NCBI RefSeq assembly: GCF_025997995.1
Contig: NZ_AP026683.1
Coordinates: 1,736,501 to 1,800,500 of the forward strand
Origin: Sediminibacterium sp. TEGAF015
GTDB lineage: Bacteria; Bacteroidota; Bacteroidia; Chitinophagales; Chitinophagaceae
Direction of reading: 5' to 3'
Length of the DNA stretch: 64,000 nt
The notes beneath the pieces were generated by a model, which worked only from the letters and a program-made list of their open reading frames with translations, searched no databases and was not told the DNA's origin. The translations under genes were made by a program, and so were the position numbers. Positions 34,408 to 43,551 of this stretch are shown in pieces (position 1 is the first letter of the stretch; the number at the start of each line of letters is the position of its first letter).

Positions 34408-35694
34408 ATGAATATTCTTTTATTAGGGAGCGGAGGACGCGAACACGCATTGGCCTGGAAAATGGCCCAGAGTCATCACTGTGATCAATTGTATATAGCA
34501 CCCGGAAACGCAGGCACAGCAAGCTTTGGCATCAATCTCAACCTTTCGGTTACCGATTTTGATGGCATTAAGCATACTTGTATAGAAAAAGAAATTCATA
34601 TGCTGGTGGTTGGGCCTGAAGAACCACTGGTGAAAGGCATCTACGACATCTGCAAGAACGATGAAGCCTTGCAACATATCATTGTAGTAGGACCTTCCAA
34701 AGCCGCAGCGCAATTGGAAGGCAGCAAGGCATTTAGTAAAAAATTCATGGAAAGACATGGCATTCCAACTGCCAGCTATGCAGAATTTACTGCGGATAGT
34801 TTTGAGGCAGGCAAAGCGTATATCCAGCAGCATACTTTGCCAGTAGTTTTAAAAGCAGATGGATTGGCTGCAGGAAAAGGCGTAGTAATTGCCAATTCTA
34901 CAGAGGAAGCACTGGATTGTTTCAGTGAAATGATTCTCCAGAAACAATTTGGAGCTGCCAGCGAAAAAGTAGTGATTGAATCCTTTTTAAAAGGAATTGA
35001 GGTCAGTGTATTTGTATTAACCAATGGTTCCGCCTACCATATTATCGGGCACGCCAAAGATTATAAGCGAATTGGAGAAGGAGATACCGGTTTGAACACC
35101 GGAGGAATGGGCTGTGTAAGCCCTGTTCCATTTATGGACGCCGCTTTCATGCAAAAAACCGAGGACCGCATTATACGCCCTACAGTTGAAGGGTTGGCCA
35201 AAGAAGGGCTGGAATACCATGGATTTATCTTCTTCGGCTTAATGAATATGGGCGGGGAGCCCTTTGTGATTGAGTACAATTGCCGCCTAGGGGATCCTGA
35301 AACTGAAGTGGTACTTCCCAGACTGCAAACCGACCTGGTGGCTTTGTTTGCGGCCATGGACAATGGAACTCTAGAAGATGCCAATATCAGTTTTGATTCA
35401 CGAAGTGCCGCTACAATTATGGCAGTTAGCGGAGGATATCCGGGCGATTATGCAAAAGGGAAAACCATTGAATTGCCCGCTGCTGCTGAGGTTCCGAAGG
35501 ATACCCTGATATTTCATGCAGGAACTATTTCCAAAGAAGAGCAGGTTTTAACAAATGGTGGCAGGGTTTTAGCTGTTACAGCCTATGGTGAAAACATAAG
35601 CGATGCCGTTGCCAAATCAAAGCAAACCCTTAAAAAAATCAGTTTCGAGGGAATGTACTACAGAAATGATATTGGCTTTGAATTCCCTTGTTAA
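34408..35694 (+). CDS. purD: Phosphoribosylamine-glycine ligase
   Basis: 428 residues, ATP-grasp enzyme of the second step of purine synthesis. The N-terminus MNILLLGSGGREHALAWKM and GPEEPLVKGI are standard; the ATP-grasp part shows VLKADGLAAGKGVVIA and VFVLTNG, then GDTGLNTGGMGCVSPVP and EYNCRLGDPETEVVLPRL with metal ligands. The C-terminal domain with SAATIMAVSGGYPGDY is complete. No other pur genes are adjacent. The ATG at 34408 is certain. Confidence 0.96.
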   Translation: MNILLLGSGGREHALAWKMAQSHHCDQLYIAPGNAGTASFGINLNLSVTDFDGIKHTCIEKEIHMLVVGPEEPLVKGIYDICKNDEALQHIIVVGPSKAAAQLEGSKAFSKKFMERHGIPTASYAEFTADSFEAGKAYIQQHTLPVVLKADGLAAGKGVVIANSTEEALDCFSEMILQKQFGAASEKVVIESFLKGIEVSVFVLTNGSAYHIIGHAKDYKRIGEGDTGLNTGGMGCVSPVPFMDAAFMQKTEDRIIRPTVEGLAKEGLEYHGFIFFGLMNMGGEPFVIEYNCRLGDPETEVVLPRLQTDLVALFAAMDNGTLEDANISFDSRSAATIMAVSGGYPGDYAKGKTIELPAAAEVPKDTLIFHAGTISKEEQVLTNGGRVLAVTAYGENISDAVAKSKQTLKKISFEGMYYRNDIGFEFPC

Positions 35695-35718
35695 TTCCAC
35701 TAATTTCAAGCACCTTTG
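35688..35718 (+). promoter_or_regulatory. Candidate promoter of the mreB operon
   Basis: TTG (35688-35690), a 20-nt spacer and CACCTTTG (35711-35718). The last box differs from TAnnTTTG in the first base only. It is 39 nt before the mreB ATG and overlaps the purD stop. Confidence 0.4.
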
Positions 35719-35757
35719 TACACATTGCATTCAAATACATAAGAACCGAACCATACA

Positions 35758-36783
35758 ATGGGATTATTTAATTTTTTTACACAGGAAATAGCCATGGATT
35801 TGGGTACTGCCAATACCCTTATCATTCATAACGACGATGTGGTGGTAAACGAACCATCTATTGTAGCATTAAACCGCAACAACATGAAAGAAGTGTTGGC
35901 GGTGGGCAAGAAGGCTTTAATGATGCACGAAAAAACACACGAAAGCATCAGAACCATTCGTCCATTAAAAGATGGTGTAATTGCCGACTTCAACGCAGCG
36001 GAATTAATGATTCGTGAGTTGATGAAAATGATTTATCCCAAAAAACCTTTGTTCCCTCCAAGCTGGAGAATGGTCATTTGTATTCCTTCCTCTATTACAG
36101 AAGTAGAGAAGCGTGCGGTAAGAGATAGTGCAGAACAGGCAGGTGCAAAAGAAGTATACATGATTCATGAACCTATGGCGGCAGCATTGGGTATTGGCAT
36201 TGATGTAGAAGAGCCGGTAGGTAATATGATTATTGATATTGGGGGTGGTACAACAGGTATTACCGTAATTGCTTTGGCAGGTATTGTATGCGATCAGAGT
36301 ATCCGTATTGCAGGGGATGAATTCACTGCAGACATCATGGAAGCATTAAGAAGATACCATAGTTTATTAATTGGTGAGCGTACTGCAGAACAAATCAAAA
36401 TCAATGTGGGTGCTGCTATGAAAGATCTGGACAATCCGCCGGATGATATGCCCGTAAATGGTCGAGACTTAGTTACTGGCATTCCTAAACAAATCATGGT
36501 AAGCTATCAGGAAATTGCAGAAGCTTTGGATAAAAGCATTTTCAAAATAGAAGAAGCTATTTTAAAAGCATTGGAAACTACACCTCCTGAATTAGCAGCT
36601 GATATATATCGTAGGGGATTATACCTGACGGGTGGTGGAGCCCTCTTACGTGGTTTGGACAAGCGTTTAAGCGCTAAAATTAAATTGCCAGTACATGTTG
36701 CCGATGATCCATTGAAAAGTGTGGTAAGAGGTACGGGCTTGGCGCTGAAAAATTATCAGCGTTTCCCATTCATCATGAGATAG
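35758..36783 (+). CDS. mreB: Rod shape-determining protein MreB
   Basis: 341-residue bacterial actin that organises lateral wall synthesis on the inner membrane. Actin-type phosphate and nucleotide motifs are clear: AMDLGTANTLI near the start, MIDIGGGTTGITVIALAG in the centre and YLTGGGALLRGLD near the end. The short N-terminal MGLFNFFTQE can act as an amphipathic membrane anchor. It heads the operon mreB-mreC-mreD-mrdA-rodA, with gaps of 15 nt or overlaps up to mreD. Confidence 0.96.
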   Translation: MGLFNFFTQEIAMDLGTANTLIIHNDDVVVNEPSIVALNRNNMKEVLAVGKKALMMHEKTHESIRTIRPLKDGVIADFNAAELMIRELMKMIYPKKPLFPPSWRMVICIPSSITEVEKRAVRDSAEQAGAKEVYMIHEPMAAALGIGIDVEEPVGNMIIDIGGGTTGITVIALAGIVCDQSIRIAGDEFTADIMEALRRYHSLLIGERTAEQIKINVGAAMKDLDNPPDDMPVNGRDLVTGIPKQIMVSYQEIAEALDKSIFKIEEAILKALETTPPELAADIYRRGLYLTGGGALLRGLDKRLSAKIKLPVHVADDPLKSVVRGTGLALKNYQRFPFIMR

Positions 36784-36798
36784 AACTGCGAATAGGCT

Positions 36799-37647
36799 TT
36801 GAAAAATATTTTCCTGTTTATACGGCAATACTTCAATTTCCTCAGCTTTCTGCTGTTGCAAATTCTTTGTATTGTAATGCTGAGTAATTCCAGCAAAACA
36901 CATGAGACTTACTTCTCAGGCATTACATTTGAAGTGACTGGCTATTTCAACAGCCGCTATGCCAAGCTGCAGCAATACTTTCAATTGAAAGAAACCAACC
37001 AGCGACTGGCTGTAGAAAATTCCCGCTTAAGAAATGCTCTGTCTAGCAATTTTATATCGCCAGACACGACTGCCCTTCAAATTACAGACAGCACTTACAG
37101 AGATACATTGGGTAGGAACAGAAAATTCATTTATTTGCCCGCCAAAGTAATTGGTAACTCTTACACACTGCAGAACAATTATCTAATGCTGGAGAGAGGA
37201 GAAAACCAGGGAATTAAAAAAGGCATGGCTGTTGTTGGTCCTGATGGAATTGTAGGCGTAGTAGTTGATGTTTCCGCCAATCTGAGCAAAGTAATGAGTC
37301 TGCTTCATAGAAATAGCAAGGTTTCTGCCATGTTGAAGAAAGACAATACTACAGGAAGCATTGAATGGGATGGTGCAGATCCATCCTTACTGATTTTAAG
37401 AAACGTTTCTAAAAGTGCAAAGGTAGTAAAGGGTGATACCGTGTTAACCAGTACTTATTCTGCTAACTTTCCTTCACATTTAATGATTGGAAGAGTTGCT
37501 ACCATTACTGCAGATCCTGCTACCAATTATTATACTTTAAAAATAAAGACCGCTACGAATTTCTTTAGTATTCAAGACGTAGATGTAATTTACAATACCC
37601 GATACAACGAACAAATAGAACTGGAAAATCGCAATAAGAATCAATGA
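36799..37647 (+). CDS. mreC: Rod shape-determining protein MreC (TTG start)
   Basis: 282 residues. A short cytoplasmic N-terminus, one membrane helix (about 13-30), a coiled coil (about 55-85, LKETNQRLAVENSRLRNAL) and two beta-barrel lobes (GENQGIKKGMAVVGPDGIVGVV; GDTVLTSTYSANFPSHLMIGRV) are the MreC layout. It links MreB to the periplasmic elongation enzymes. The only possible start is TTG 36799: a TAG is two codons upstream, and the first ATG downstream lies inside the membrane helix. The N-terminal residues after TTG (KNIFLFIRQYFNF) fit MreC of related bacteria. The last 4 bp overlap mreD. Confidence 0.93.
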   Translation: MKNIFLFIRQYFNFLSFLLLQILCIVMLSNSSKTHETYFSGITFEVTGYFNSRYAKLQQYFQLKETNQRLAVENSRLRNALSSNFISPDTTALQITDSTYRDTLGRNRKFIYLPAKVIGNSYTLQNNYLMLERGENQGIKKGMAVVGPDGIVGVVVDVSANLSKVMSLLHRNSKVSAMLKKDNTTGSIEWDGADPSLLILRNVSKSAKVVKGDTVLTSTYSANFPSHLMIGRVATITADPATNYYTLKIKTATNFFSIQDVDVIYNTRYNEQIELENRNKNQ

Positions 37648-38174
37648 GTAACCTTTTAATCAATATATTCAGGTTTGCCTTTTTCATTCTGTTACAAGAA
37701 TTTGTACTGAATAAGATTCCAGCATTGCATCAGTTCATTGTTCCTTATCTTTATTTTGTATTCATTCTTTGGCTGCCATTTAAAATGGGCAGATGGGGTG
37801 TTTTGGCACTTTCGTTTCTATTCGGATTAACGATGGATTTTTTTACTGGAACCATGGGATTACACGCTGCGGCCTGTACCTTAATTGGATATATACGTCC
37901 CTTTTTATTAAGTTTATTGATACCACAAGAAACCACAGAGCAAAGCTATGTAGAACCAAGCATCAAGAGCATGGGCTGGGCACCTTTTGGACTGTATGTA
38001 GGCTTACTCACATTTGTACACCATTTTTACCTGGTGCTGCTGGAATGGCTTCAATTCGGAAGTTTTGGTTATTTCCTTGGAAAAGTGGCAGGCACTACCG
38101 GTATCAGTTTGTTACTGATTTTTTTGACTGAGCTTTTATTTAACAGAAAAGCCAAGTACAGAACCAATAGCTAA
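37644..38174 (+). CDS. mreD: Rod shape-determining protein MreD
   Basis: 176-residue inner-membrane protein with five or six hydrophobic segments. The segments LPFKMGRWGVLALSFLFGLTMDFFTGTMGLHAAACTLIGYIRPFLL and the poorly conserved C-terminus fit MreD, which is usually recognised by position and topology. ATG overlaps the mreC stop (ATGA), so translation is coupled. The 71-nt gap after it is the largest in the operon. Confidence 0.9.
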   Translation: MSNLLINIFRFAFFILLQEFVLNKIPALHQFIVPYLYFVFILWLPFKMGRWGVLALSFLFGLTMDFFTGTMGLHAAACTLIGYIRPFLLSLLIPQETTEQSYVEPSIKSMGWAPFGLYVGLLTFVHHFYLVLLEWLQFGSFGYFLGKVAGTTGISLLLIFLTELLFNRKAKYRTNS

Positions 38175-38245
38175 AATTATTCCTGTCAACAACCCTGCAG
38201 ATTGCTTAATTTCACGGTGTCAAAACCATTGACAGTTTCCTGCAT

Positions 38246-40354
38246 ATGTCCGTATTTAATCAAAGCCGTGGAAGGGTTATCCAAATCATCATTGGGGCTG
38301 TATTTATAGTCATTACTGCTCAACTCATTAACCTGCAGATTTTTTCTTCTCAATACAAACTGGCTGCAGAAAACAATGCCATATATCGGAAAATTATTTA
38401 CCCTGACAGAGGCATTATTTTCGATCGTAAAAAAAGAGCCTTACTAGAAAATACCATCAGTTTCGATTTAGTAGTTACGCCTGCTGAAACTAAAGGCACA
38501 GACACGGCAACACTTTGTGCTATTTTAGGCATTGACACTTCAGAGTATAAAAAAAGAATGCTGGATGCTATTTTTAAAAATACCCGAGTGCGTCCTAGTA
38601 TTTTCGAGCCATTATTAAGTCCCGATTTGTATGCCAAGCTTACAGAAAACATGTATAAGTTTCCGGGGTTTGTACTTAGTGAACGATCAGTAAGAACCTA
38701 TCCGTTTAATACTGCTGCTCAATTGCTGGGATATATTGCTGAAGTGGATACAGCTTATTTAAGAAAAAACAAACACCTTGGTTACGAAATGGGTGACTAC
38801 GCAGGTATGAGTGGACTGGAGAAAACCTATGAATCTGTGTTGATGGGACAAAGAGGTATCAAAAGATTTATTAGAGACAATAAAAGCCGGATTCAGGGTT
38901 CTTATGAAAATGGAATTTTTGATACCATACCTATTGCCGGAAGAAACCTTTATACCAGTATTGATGTAGAAGTACAACAATTGGCAGAGCAATTATTACA
39001 GAATAAAATAGGGAGTGCTGTAGCCATTAACCCAAGAACGGGTGGCATCATCAGCATGGTTTCTAGTCCTACTTATAACCCGAATGTACTTACCGGAAAT
39101 GCGCGTAGAAAAAATTGGGGAAGGATGGTGATGGATACTGCCAAACCTATGTATAACAGAGCTATCAAAGGTCAGTATCCTCCAGGCTCTACTTTTAAAC
39201 CATTGGGTGCTTTAGTTGCGTTGGATCAGGGATTAATAACTTCTGACTATGGCATTGGTTGTGCAGGAGGCTATGGTGCCTGTGGTGGTGTATACGTAAG
39301 ATGTGAACATAGTAATGCAGGACATGCTGCCAATTTACGATTGGCATTGGCCAATTCGTGCAACTCTTATTTCTCGGATGTATTTAGAAAAGCACTGGAC
39401 AATAAAAAATGGGGAAATTCAAATCAGGGCTATTTAAAATGGAAAGAATACATGAATGCCTTCGGTCTCGGAAGAAGATTGGAAGTAGACTTGCCCAGTG
39501 AAGACAAAGCCAATATTCCTGACACCAGTGTGTACAATCGATTTTTTGGAGGAGCCAGAAGATGGAATAGCTGCAGTGTATTAACACTAGGTATTGGACA
39601 GGATAAAATGACTGCCACCCCTTTGCAAATGGCCAATCTGATGTGCATCATTGCCAACAGAGGATATTATTTCCCACCACATTTTGTTGATAGCATCGAA
39701 AATGAAAGAACAGAAGATACTACCCTACTGAATAAATATCGGACCAAGCATAAGGTAACCAATATTTCAGACAGAGATTATCAGGCGGTAAACGATGGAA
39801 TGCACGATGTAACTATTTACGGTACTGCTGCTCATATCAAAATACCAGGTGTAGAATATTGTGCTAAGACAGGTACAGCACAAAACCCTCATGGAAAAAA
39901 CCACTCCTTGTTTGTTGCATTTGCCCCTAAAGACAATCCCAGAATAGCAGTAGCTGTGGTTGTAGAAAATGGAGGATATGGATCTGTTGCAGCAGGCCCA
40001 ATTGCCGGATTGATCATGGAGAAATATTTGAATGACACTTTAAGTACTGCAGGGAAAGCAACTGCAGAAAGAATCACCAACATGGATCTGGTACCACAAG
40101 CCATAAAAAACTGGTATACTCGAAAAGATGCAGAACGTGCTGCACGACTGGCAAAACTTGCATTGGAAGAAGCTGCTGAAAAAGAAGAGGCTGAAACCAA
40201 TAAAGAAATTCCTAAAAACAATACGGAAGCCATTTTAGAACAGGGAAGCAAACCTGTAGGCAATAAAAAAGATAGTACTGAAAAATATAAAATTAAAGCC
40301 GCTCTGTTGATTTCAGAATCTAAGAAGAAAAAAATGGAGGGTCGCAGACAATGA
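38246..40354 (+). CDS. mrdA: Penicillin-binding protein 2 (elongasome transpeptidase)
   Basis: 702 residues. An N-terminal membrane helix (about 11-30) precedes the dimerisation (pedestal) domain, with PDRGIIFDRKKRALLENT and GMSGLEKTYESVLMGQRG. The transpeptidase domain holds S315-T-F-K318 (the nucleophile S315), the SxN motif SCNSYF and the KTGTAQN box. The C-terminal tail (about 600-702) is a long charged, Lys/Glu-rich stretch, longer than in E. coli PBP2. It cross-links lateral peptidoglycan with RodA, whose gene overlaps by 4 bp. Confidence 0.95.
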   Translation: MSVFNQSRGRVIQIIIGAVFIVITAQLINLQIFSSQYKLAAENNAIYRKIIYPDRGIIFDRKKRALLENTISFDLVVTPAETKGTDTATLCAILGIDTSEYKKRMLDAIFKNTRVRPSIFEPLLSPDLYAKLTENMYKFPGFVLSERSVRTYPFNTAAQLLGYIAEVDTAYLRKNKHLGYEMGDYAGMSGLEKTYESVLMGQRGIKRFIRDNKSRIQGSYENGIFDTIPIAGRNLYTSIDVEVQQLAEQLLQNKIGSAVAINPRTGGIISMVSSPTYNPNVLTGNARRKNWGRMVMDTAKPMYNRAIKGQYPPGSTFKPLGALVALDQGLITSDYGIGCAGGYGACGGVYVRCEHSNAGHAANLRLALANSCNSYFSDVFRKALDNKKWGNSNQGYLKWKEYMNAFGLGRRLEVDLPSEDKANIPDTSVYNRFFGGARRWNSCSVLTLGIGQDKMTATPLQMANLMCIIANRGYYFPPHFVDSIENERTEDTTLLNKYRTKHKVTNISDRDYQAVNDGMHDVTIYGTAAHIKIPGVEYCAKTGTAQNPHGKNHSLFVAFAPKDNPRIAVAVVVENGGYGSVAAGPIAGLIMEKYLNDTLSTAGKATAERITNMDLVPQAIKNWYTRKDAERAARLAKLALEEAAEKEEAETNKEIPKNNTEAILEQGSKPVGNKKDSTEKYKIKAALLISESKKKKMEGRRQ

Positions 40355-41697
40355 CAAAAAATAAAAGTATCTCACAGGGAGTAGATTACCCTGTAATCTG
40401 GCTATATGCTACTTTGGTAGCCATTGGCATCCTTTGCATTTTCATGGTAGAATACCGTGAAGGTATTAATGTATTCAGTTCTTTTATTGGTGGAAAAACA
40501 AATTATAGCAAGCAACTATACTTTGCGGGATTTTGTGTCTTGATTGCTACCTTCATTATTTTAACTGACAGCAAACTCTTTACTGCATTTGCTAATCTGA
40601 TGTACGTATTTGGCCTGTTACTTATGGTGGCCACTTTTGTAATCGGTAAAAATATCAACGGATCTAAAAGCTGGATTCCTTTAGGAGGCGGTTTTAACTT
40701 GCAACCTGCAGAACTCTGTAAAATTTTTACTGCACTTGCATTAGCCAAATTTTTATCTAGACAGGAAATTGATTTCAGTAAATTAAAATATCAATTAATT
40801 GGAGGTGCCATCGCAATGGCCCCGGCCGTTTTATCCATTTTACAACACGAACTTGGTCTTGCACTGGTATACACATCTTTCCTGATTGCCATGTATCGAG
40901 AGGGATTGCCGGCACAAATTCTGATTATTGGTTCATCATTTGGCGCATTGGTAATTGCTTCATTAATTATTGAGCCCAATACCTTGTTGATAGCCTTAAC
41001 TATAATTGCTGTGTTTCTAATATACATAGCCAGAAGACAAGCTAAGCGAAACAAAGGAGTAATTACCATCATTTTTATTGCCTGGTTAATTAGTGCAGGA
41101 ACACAAAGATTTGTGATTCCCTATATTTTCAATAATGTATTAGAGTGTTACCAGAGCACCCGTATCTATAGCATGGTAGGTAAAGACTACAATTGTGCAG
41201 ACAATGTAAAGTCGATGAAGAAACAGCAGACAGGAAATGAAAAAGCACCTAGAAAGCCTGACGATTACAATGTACGCCAAAGTAAAATTGCTATTGGTTC
41301 GGGAGGGTTTACAGGCAAAGGTTTCCTGAAGGGTACACAAACACGAGGCAAATATGTTCCCGAACAACATACGGATTTCATTTTTACCTCTCTCGGCGAA
41401 GCTTTCGGTTTTTTAGGATGTTTATTCTTTCTGATTCTATACATAACACTGCTATTCAGAATCGTAAGAATTGCAGAAAGACAAAGAAGTACTTTCAGCA
41501 GGGTATACGCTTATAGTGTTGTCAGTATTTTATTTTTCCATATTGCCGTAAATGTGAGTATGACAATTGGATTGTTTCCGATTGTTGGTATCCCCTTACC
41601 ACTAATTAGTTATGGAGGTTCTTCTTTGCTCACTTTTACTATTTTGATTTTTATTTTATTAAGACTGGATGCAGACCGCCAGATGGTTTTGCGTTAA
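40351..41697 (+). CDS. rodA: RodA peptidoglycan glycosyltransferase (SEDS family)
   Basis: 448 residues with about ten membrane helices. SEDS features visible are GSKSWIPLGGGFNLQPAELCKI, the QHELGLALVY segment, the catalytic-loop region QHTDFIFTSLGEAFGFLG and the ending GIPLPLISYGGSSLLTFTILI. Compared with E. coli RodA (370 residues), a roughly 60-residue hydrophilic insertion sits in the large periplasmic loop (around 275-325, with KKQQTGNEKAPRKP). It polymerises glycan strands with PBP2. ATG overlaps the mrdA stop. Confidence 0.95.
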   Translation: MTKNKSISQGVDYPVIWLYATLVAIGILCIFMVEYREGINVFSSFIGGKTNYSKQLYFAGFCVLIATFIILTDSKLFTAFANLMYVFGLLLMVATFVIGKNINGSKSWIPLGGGFNLQPAELCKIFTALALAKFLSRQEIDFSKLKYQLIGGAIAMAPAVLSILQHELGLALVYTSFLIAMYREGLPAQILIIGSSFGALVIASLIIEPNTLLIALTIIAVFLIYIARRQAKRNKGVITIIFIAWLISAGTQRFVIPYIFNNVLECYQSTRIYSMVGKDYNCADNVKSMKKQQTGNEKAPRKPDDYNVRQSKIAIGSGGFTGKGFLKGTQTRGKYVPEQHTDFIFTSLGEAFGFLGCLFFLILYITLLFRIVRIAERQRSTFSRVYAYSVVSILFFHIAVNVSMTIGLFPIVGIPLPLISYGGSSLLTFTILIFILLRLDADRQMVLR

Positions 41698-41706
41698 TTG
41701 AATATT

Positions 41707-42459
41707 ATGACCATAATCCCCTTATCAGAAGGAAGTTTTACCATTGATAAAACCAAAGTATTTGTTCCTTTCGACACAACAAAAGAAGAATTAAACAGCA
41801 GACCTATTGGAAGTTTACTGGTTGAGATACAGCCATTTTTAATTATCACTTCTAAAGACGTGATATTAATAGATACAGGCCTTGGGTATAATATGTCCAA
41901 TGGTATCCCGCAGATTTATTACAATCTGGAAAAAGCCGGATACAATCCTTCACAGATTACAAAAGTTTTAATGAGTCACTTACACAAAGACCATGCAGGA
42001 GGCATTACTACAAGAAACTTTCTGACAAGGGAGCAATTCATTGCTTTTCCTTACGCCAACTATTATGTGCAGAGAAGAGAATTTGAATTTGCCATGGGAA
42101 TTGGCTCTGCTTCTTATGTACAGGAAGATATTGCCATTCTGGATGAATTTAGCAAAGTGGTTTGGCTTAATGATGATCAGGGATTCATTGATGGCTATAT
42201 TGAATATCAGTTAACGGGTGCTCATTCCAAATATCATCAGGTGTTTACCATTACAGAAGGAAATGAAATCATTTTTTTTGGTGGAGACGATTCGCCTCAA
42301 TTACAACAAATGAAAAGCAGATTTGTAGCCAAGTATGATTTTGATGGCAAAAAATGTATGGAATTGCGCAAACAATGGTGGGAAGAGGGAAAAGAAAAAG
42401 GCTGGAAGTACCTGTTTTACCACGATATCTCCAGCCCGGTATTTAATCATTCAACCTAA
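41707..42459 (+). CDS. MBL-fold metallo-hydrolase
   Basis: 250 residues from ATG 41707, 9 nt after rodA; the in-frame TTG at 41698 directly follows the rodA stop and is less likely. The zinc-binding motif HxHxDH is complete (H91, H93, D95, H96 in SHLHKDHAGG). Later metal ligands are plausible at TGAHSKYHQ and GGDDSPQLQQM. No signal peptide, so cytoplasmic. It resembles lactonase/glyoxalase-II-like members, but the substrate is unknown. It sits at the end of the cell-shape operon, and this may be chance. Confidence 0.82.
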   Translation: MTIIPLSEGSFTIDKTKVFVPFDTTKEELNSRPIGSLLVEIQPFLIITSKDVILIDTGLGYNMSNGIPQIYYNLEKAGYNPSQITKVLMSHLHKDHAGGITTRNFLTREQFIAFPYANYYVQRREFEFAMGIGSASYVQEDIAILDEFSKVVWLNDDQGFIDGYIEYQLTGAHSKYHQVFTITEGNEIIFFGGDDSPQLQQMKSRFVAKYDFDGKKCMELRKQWWEEGKEKGWKYLFYHDISSPVFNHST

Positions 42460-42495
42460 TTATACAAAAAGTGTTGATTTTAAAAACCTATCTCC

Positions 42496-43020
42496 TTAAT
42501 TTTTCCTAAAAGAGGAGTCTCTTTGATTACGCTCCATTATTCTTTTACGTAAAGCGGGCCTGTTTGGTTTTTGATTGGGACCTTGCGGCTTCATACCTCT
42601 ACGCATCATTTCCTGACGCATCATATCATTGAAATTACGATCTAGCTTAAAAACAGTATTTACCCTTTCTTCATTGTTCAATACTTTTTTAAAGTCATTG
42701 TTATACTTCTTTCTGATAGAAAGTGCCTGCTCTTCAAAAGCCAGCTCCGCATCTTTATTGGCTTCACGGGCTTTTTTCAACTCGGCCATATAACTATTGT
42801 GTAAGGGCCAGAATTTCTGTGCTTCTTCTGCAGTTAAGTTCAATTGCTGTGTTATAAAAGCAACTTTCAGTGCTTCTACATGCGGAGGCTTAGGTGGCCT
42901 CGGCCCCCTGGGCTCTCCAGGTGCTCCGGGCATTCTGTCCATTTTACCAGGTGGCGGTGGTTCCTGTGCGTGTGCAGCAACAGCCACACTCATTGCCATC
43001 ATTAAAAGTAATTTTTTCAT
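42496..43020 (-). CDS. Small exported protein of the Spy/CpxP-like or ECF-sensor type
   Basis: 174 residues with a signal peptide (MKKLLLMMAMSVAVAAHAQ). A Pro/Gly/Met-rich stretch (residues 20-48) is followed by helices with LNLTAEEAQKFWPLHNSYMAELKKAR, similar to the LTxxQ helices of periplasmic Spy/CpxP and heavy-metal sensor proteins, and a basic Met/Arg-rich tail. It is the third gene of the operon with the sigma and anti-sigma factors, and so probably acts as periplasmic sensor or stress chaperone for this pathway. That role is inferred from its position. Confidence 0.75.
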   Translation of the reverse strand: MKKLLLMMAMSVAVAAHAQEPPPPGKMDRMPGAPGEPRGPRPPKPPHVEALKVAFITQQLNLTAEEAQKFWPLHNSYMAELKKAREANKDAELAFEEQALSIRKKYNNDFKKVLNNEERVNTVFKLDRNFNDMMRQEMMRRGMKPQGPNQKPNRPALRKRIMERNQRDSSFRKN

Positions 43021-43042
43021 TTTTGTTTTTTTTACGTTTTAC

Positions 43043-43516
43043 TTAATCATTCAGATAAAGCTGCAGTTCTTCATCTGATATCCCAGTCACAGTTGTTCCG
43101 GTTACCCCATCTACAGTGTAGTGGTGTAAACTATTGTCCGATCCTGCCAATGCATTGGCAGACTGTAGATATTCGTCAATTGATTCATTGGGGATTTTTT
43201 GAACCCATTCATTTACATTCAAAGAAGTCAGTTCAGCATAGTCCATGCCTACTTGCTTTTCCAGCGTGTTTTTAGATGAATTCATCAGCTGTAATCCCCC
43301 CAAAACCAAAATACCTGTAACAACGGCGGCTGCCGCCCAACCGTACCATTTCCTTGCCGAATTCATACTCACTACGCTAGCCGAAGCAATAGGTTTTGGA
43401 ATAGTCAACTTTTCAAAATAGTCCGCTGGCAGTGTTTGAACTGGCTTTTTGCTAATCCGGTTCAATAAAGGAGCAATCTGCTCCAATTCTTGCTCTATGG
43501 TTTGTTTGTTTTCCAT
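43043..43516 (-). CDS. Anti-sigma factor-like membrane protein
   Basis: 157 residues from ATG 43516; the frame opens at a TTG at 43546, which is not needed. The N-terminal ~60 residues (EQELEQIAPLLNRISKKPVQTLPADYFEKL) should bind the sigma factor, a single membrane helix follows (about residues 61-79, KWYGWAAAAVVTGILVLGG), and the remainder is periplasmic. No zinc-binding HxxxCxxC. It sits between the ECF sigma gene and the Spy-like gene, with gaps of 35 and 22 nt. Confidence 0.75.
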   Translation of the reverse strand: MENKQTIEQELEQIAPLLNRISKKPVQTLPADYFEKLTIPKPIASASVVSMNSARKWYGWAAAAVVTGILVLGGLQLMNSSKNTLEKQVGMDYAELTSLNVNEWVQKIPNESIDEYLQSANALAGSDNSLHHYTVDGVTGTTVTGISDEELQLYLND

Positions 43517-43551
43517 ACTCGATATATATGACCAATTGCCTTGCAAGGGGT

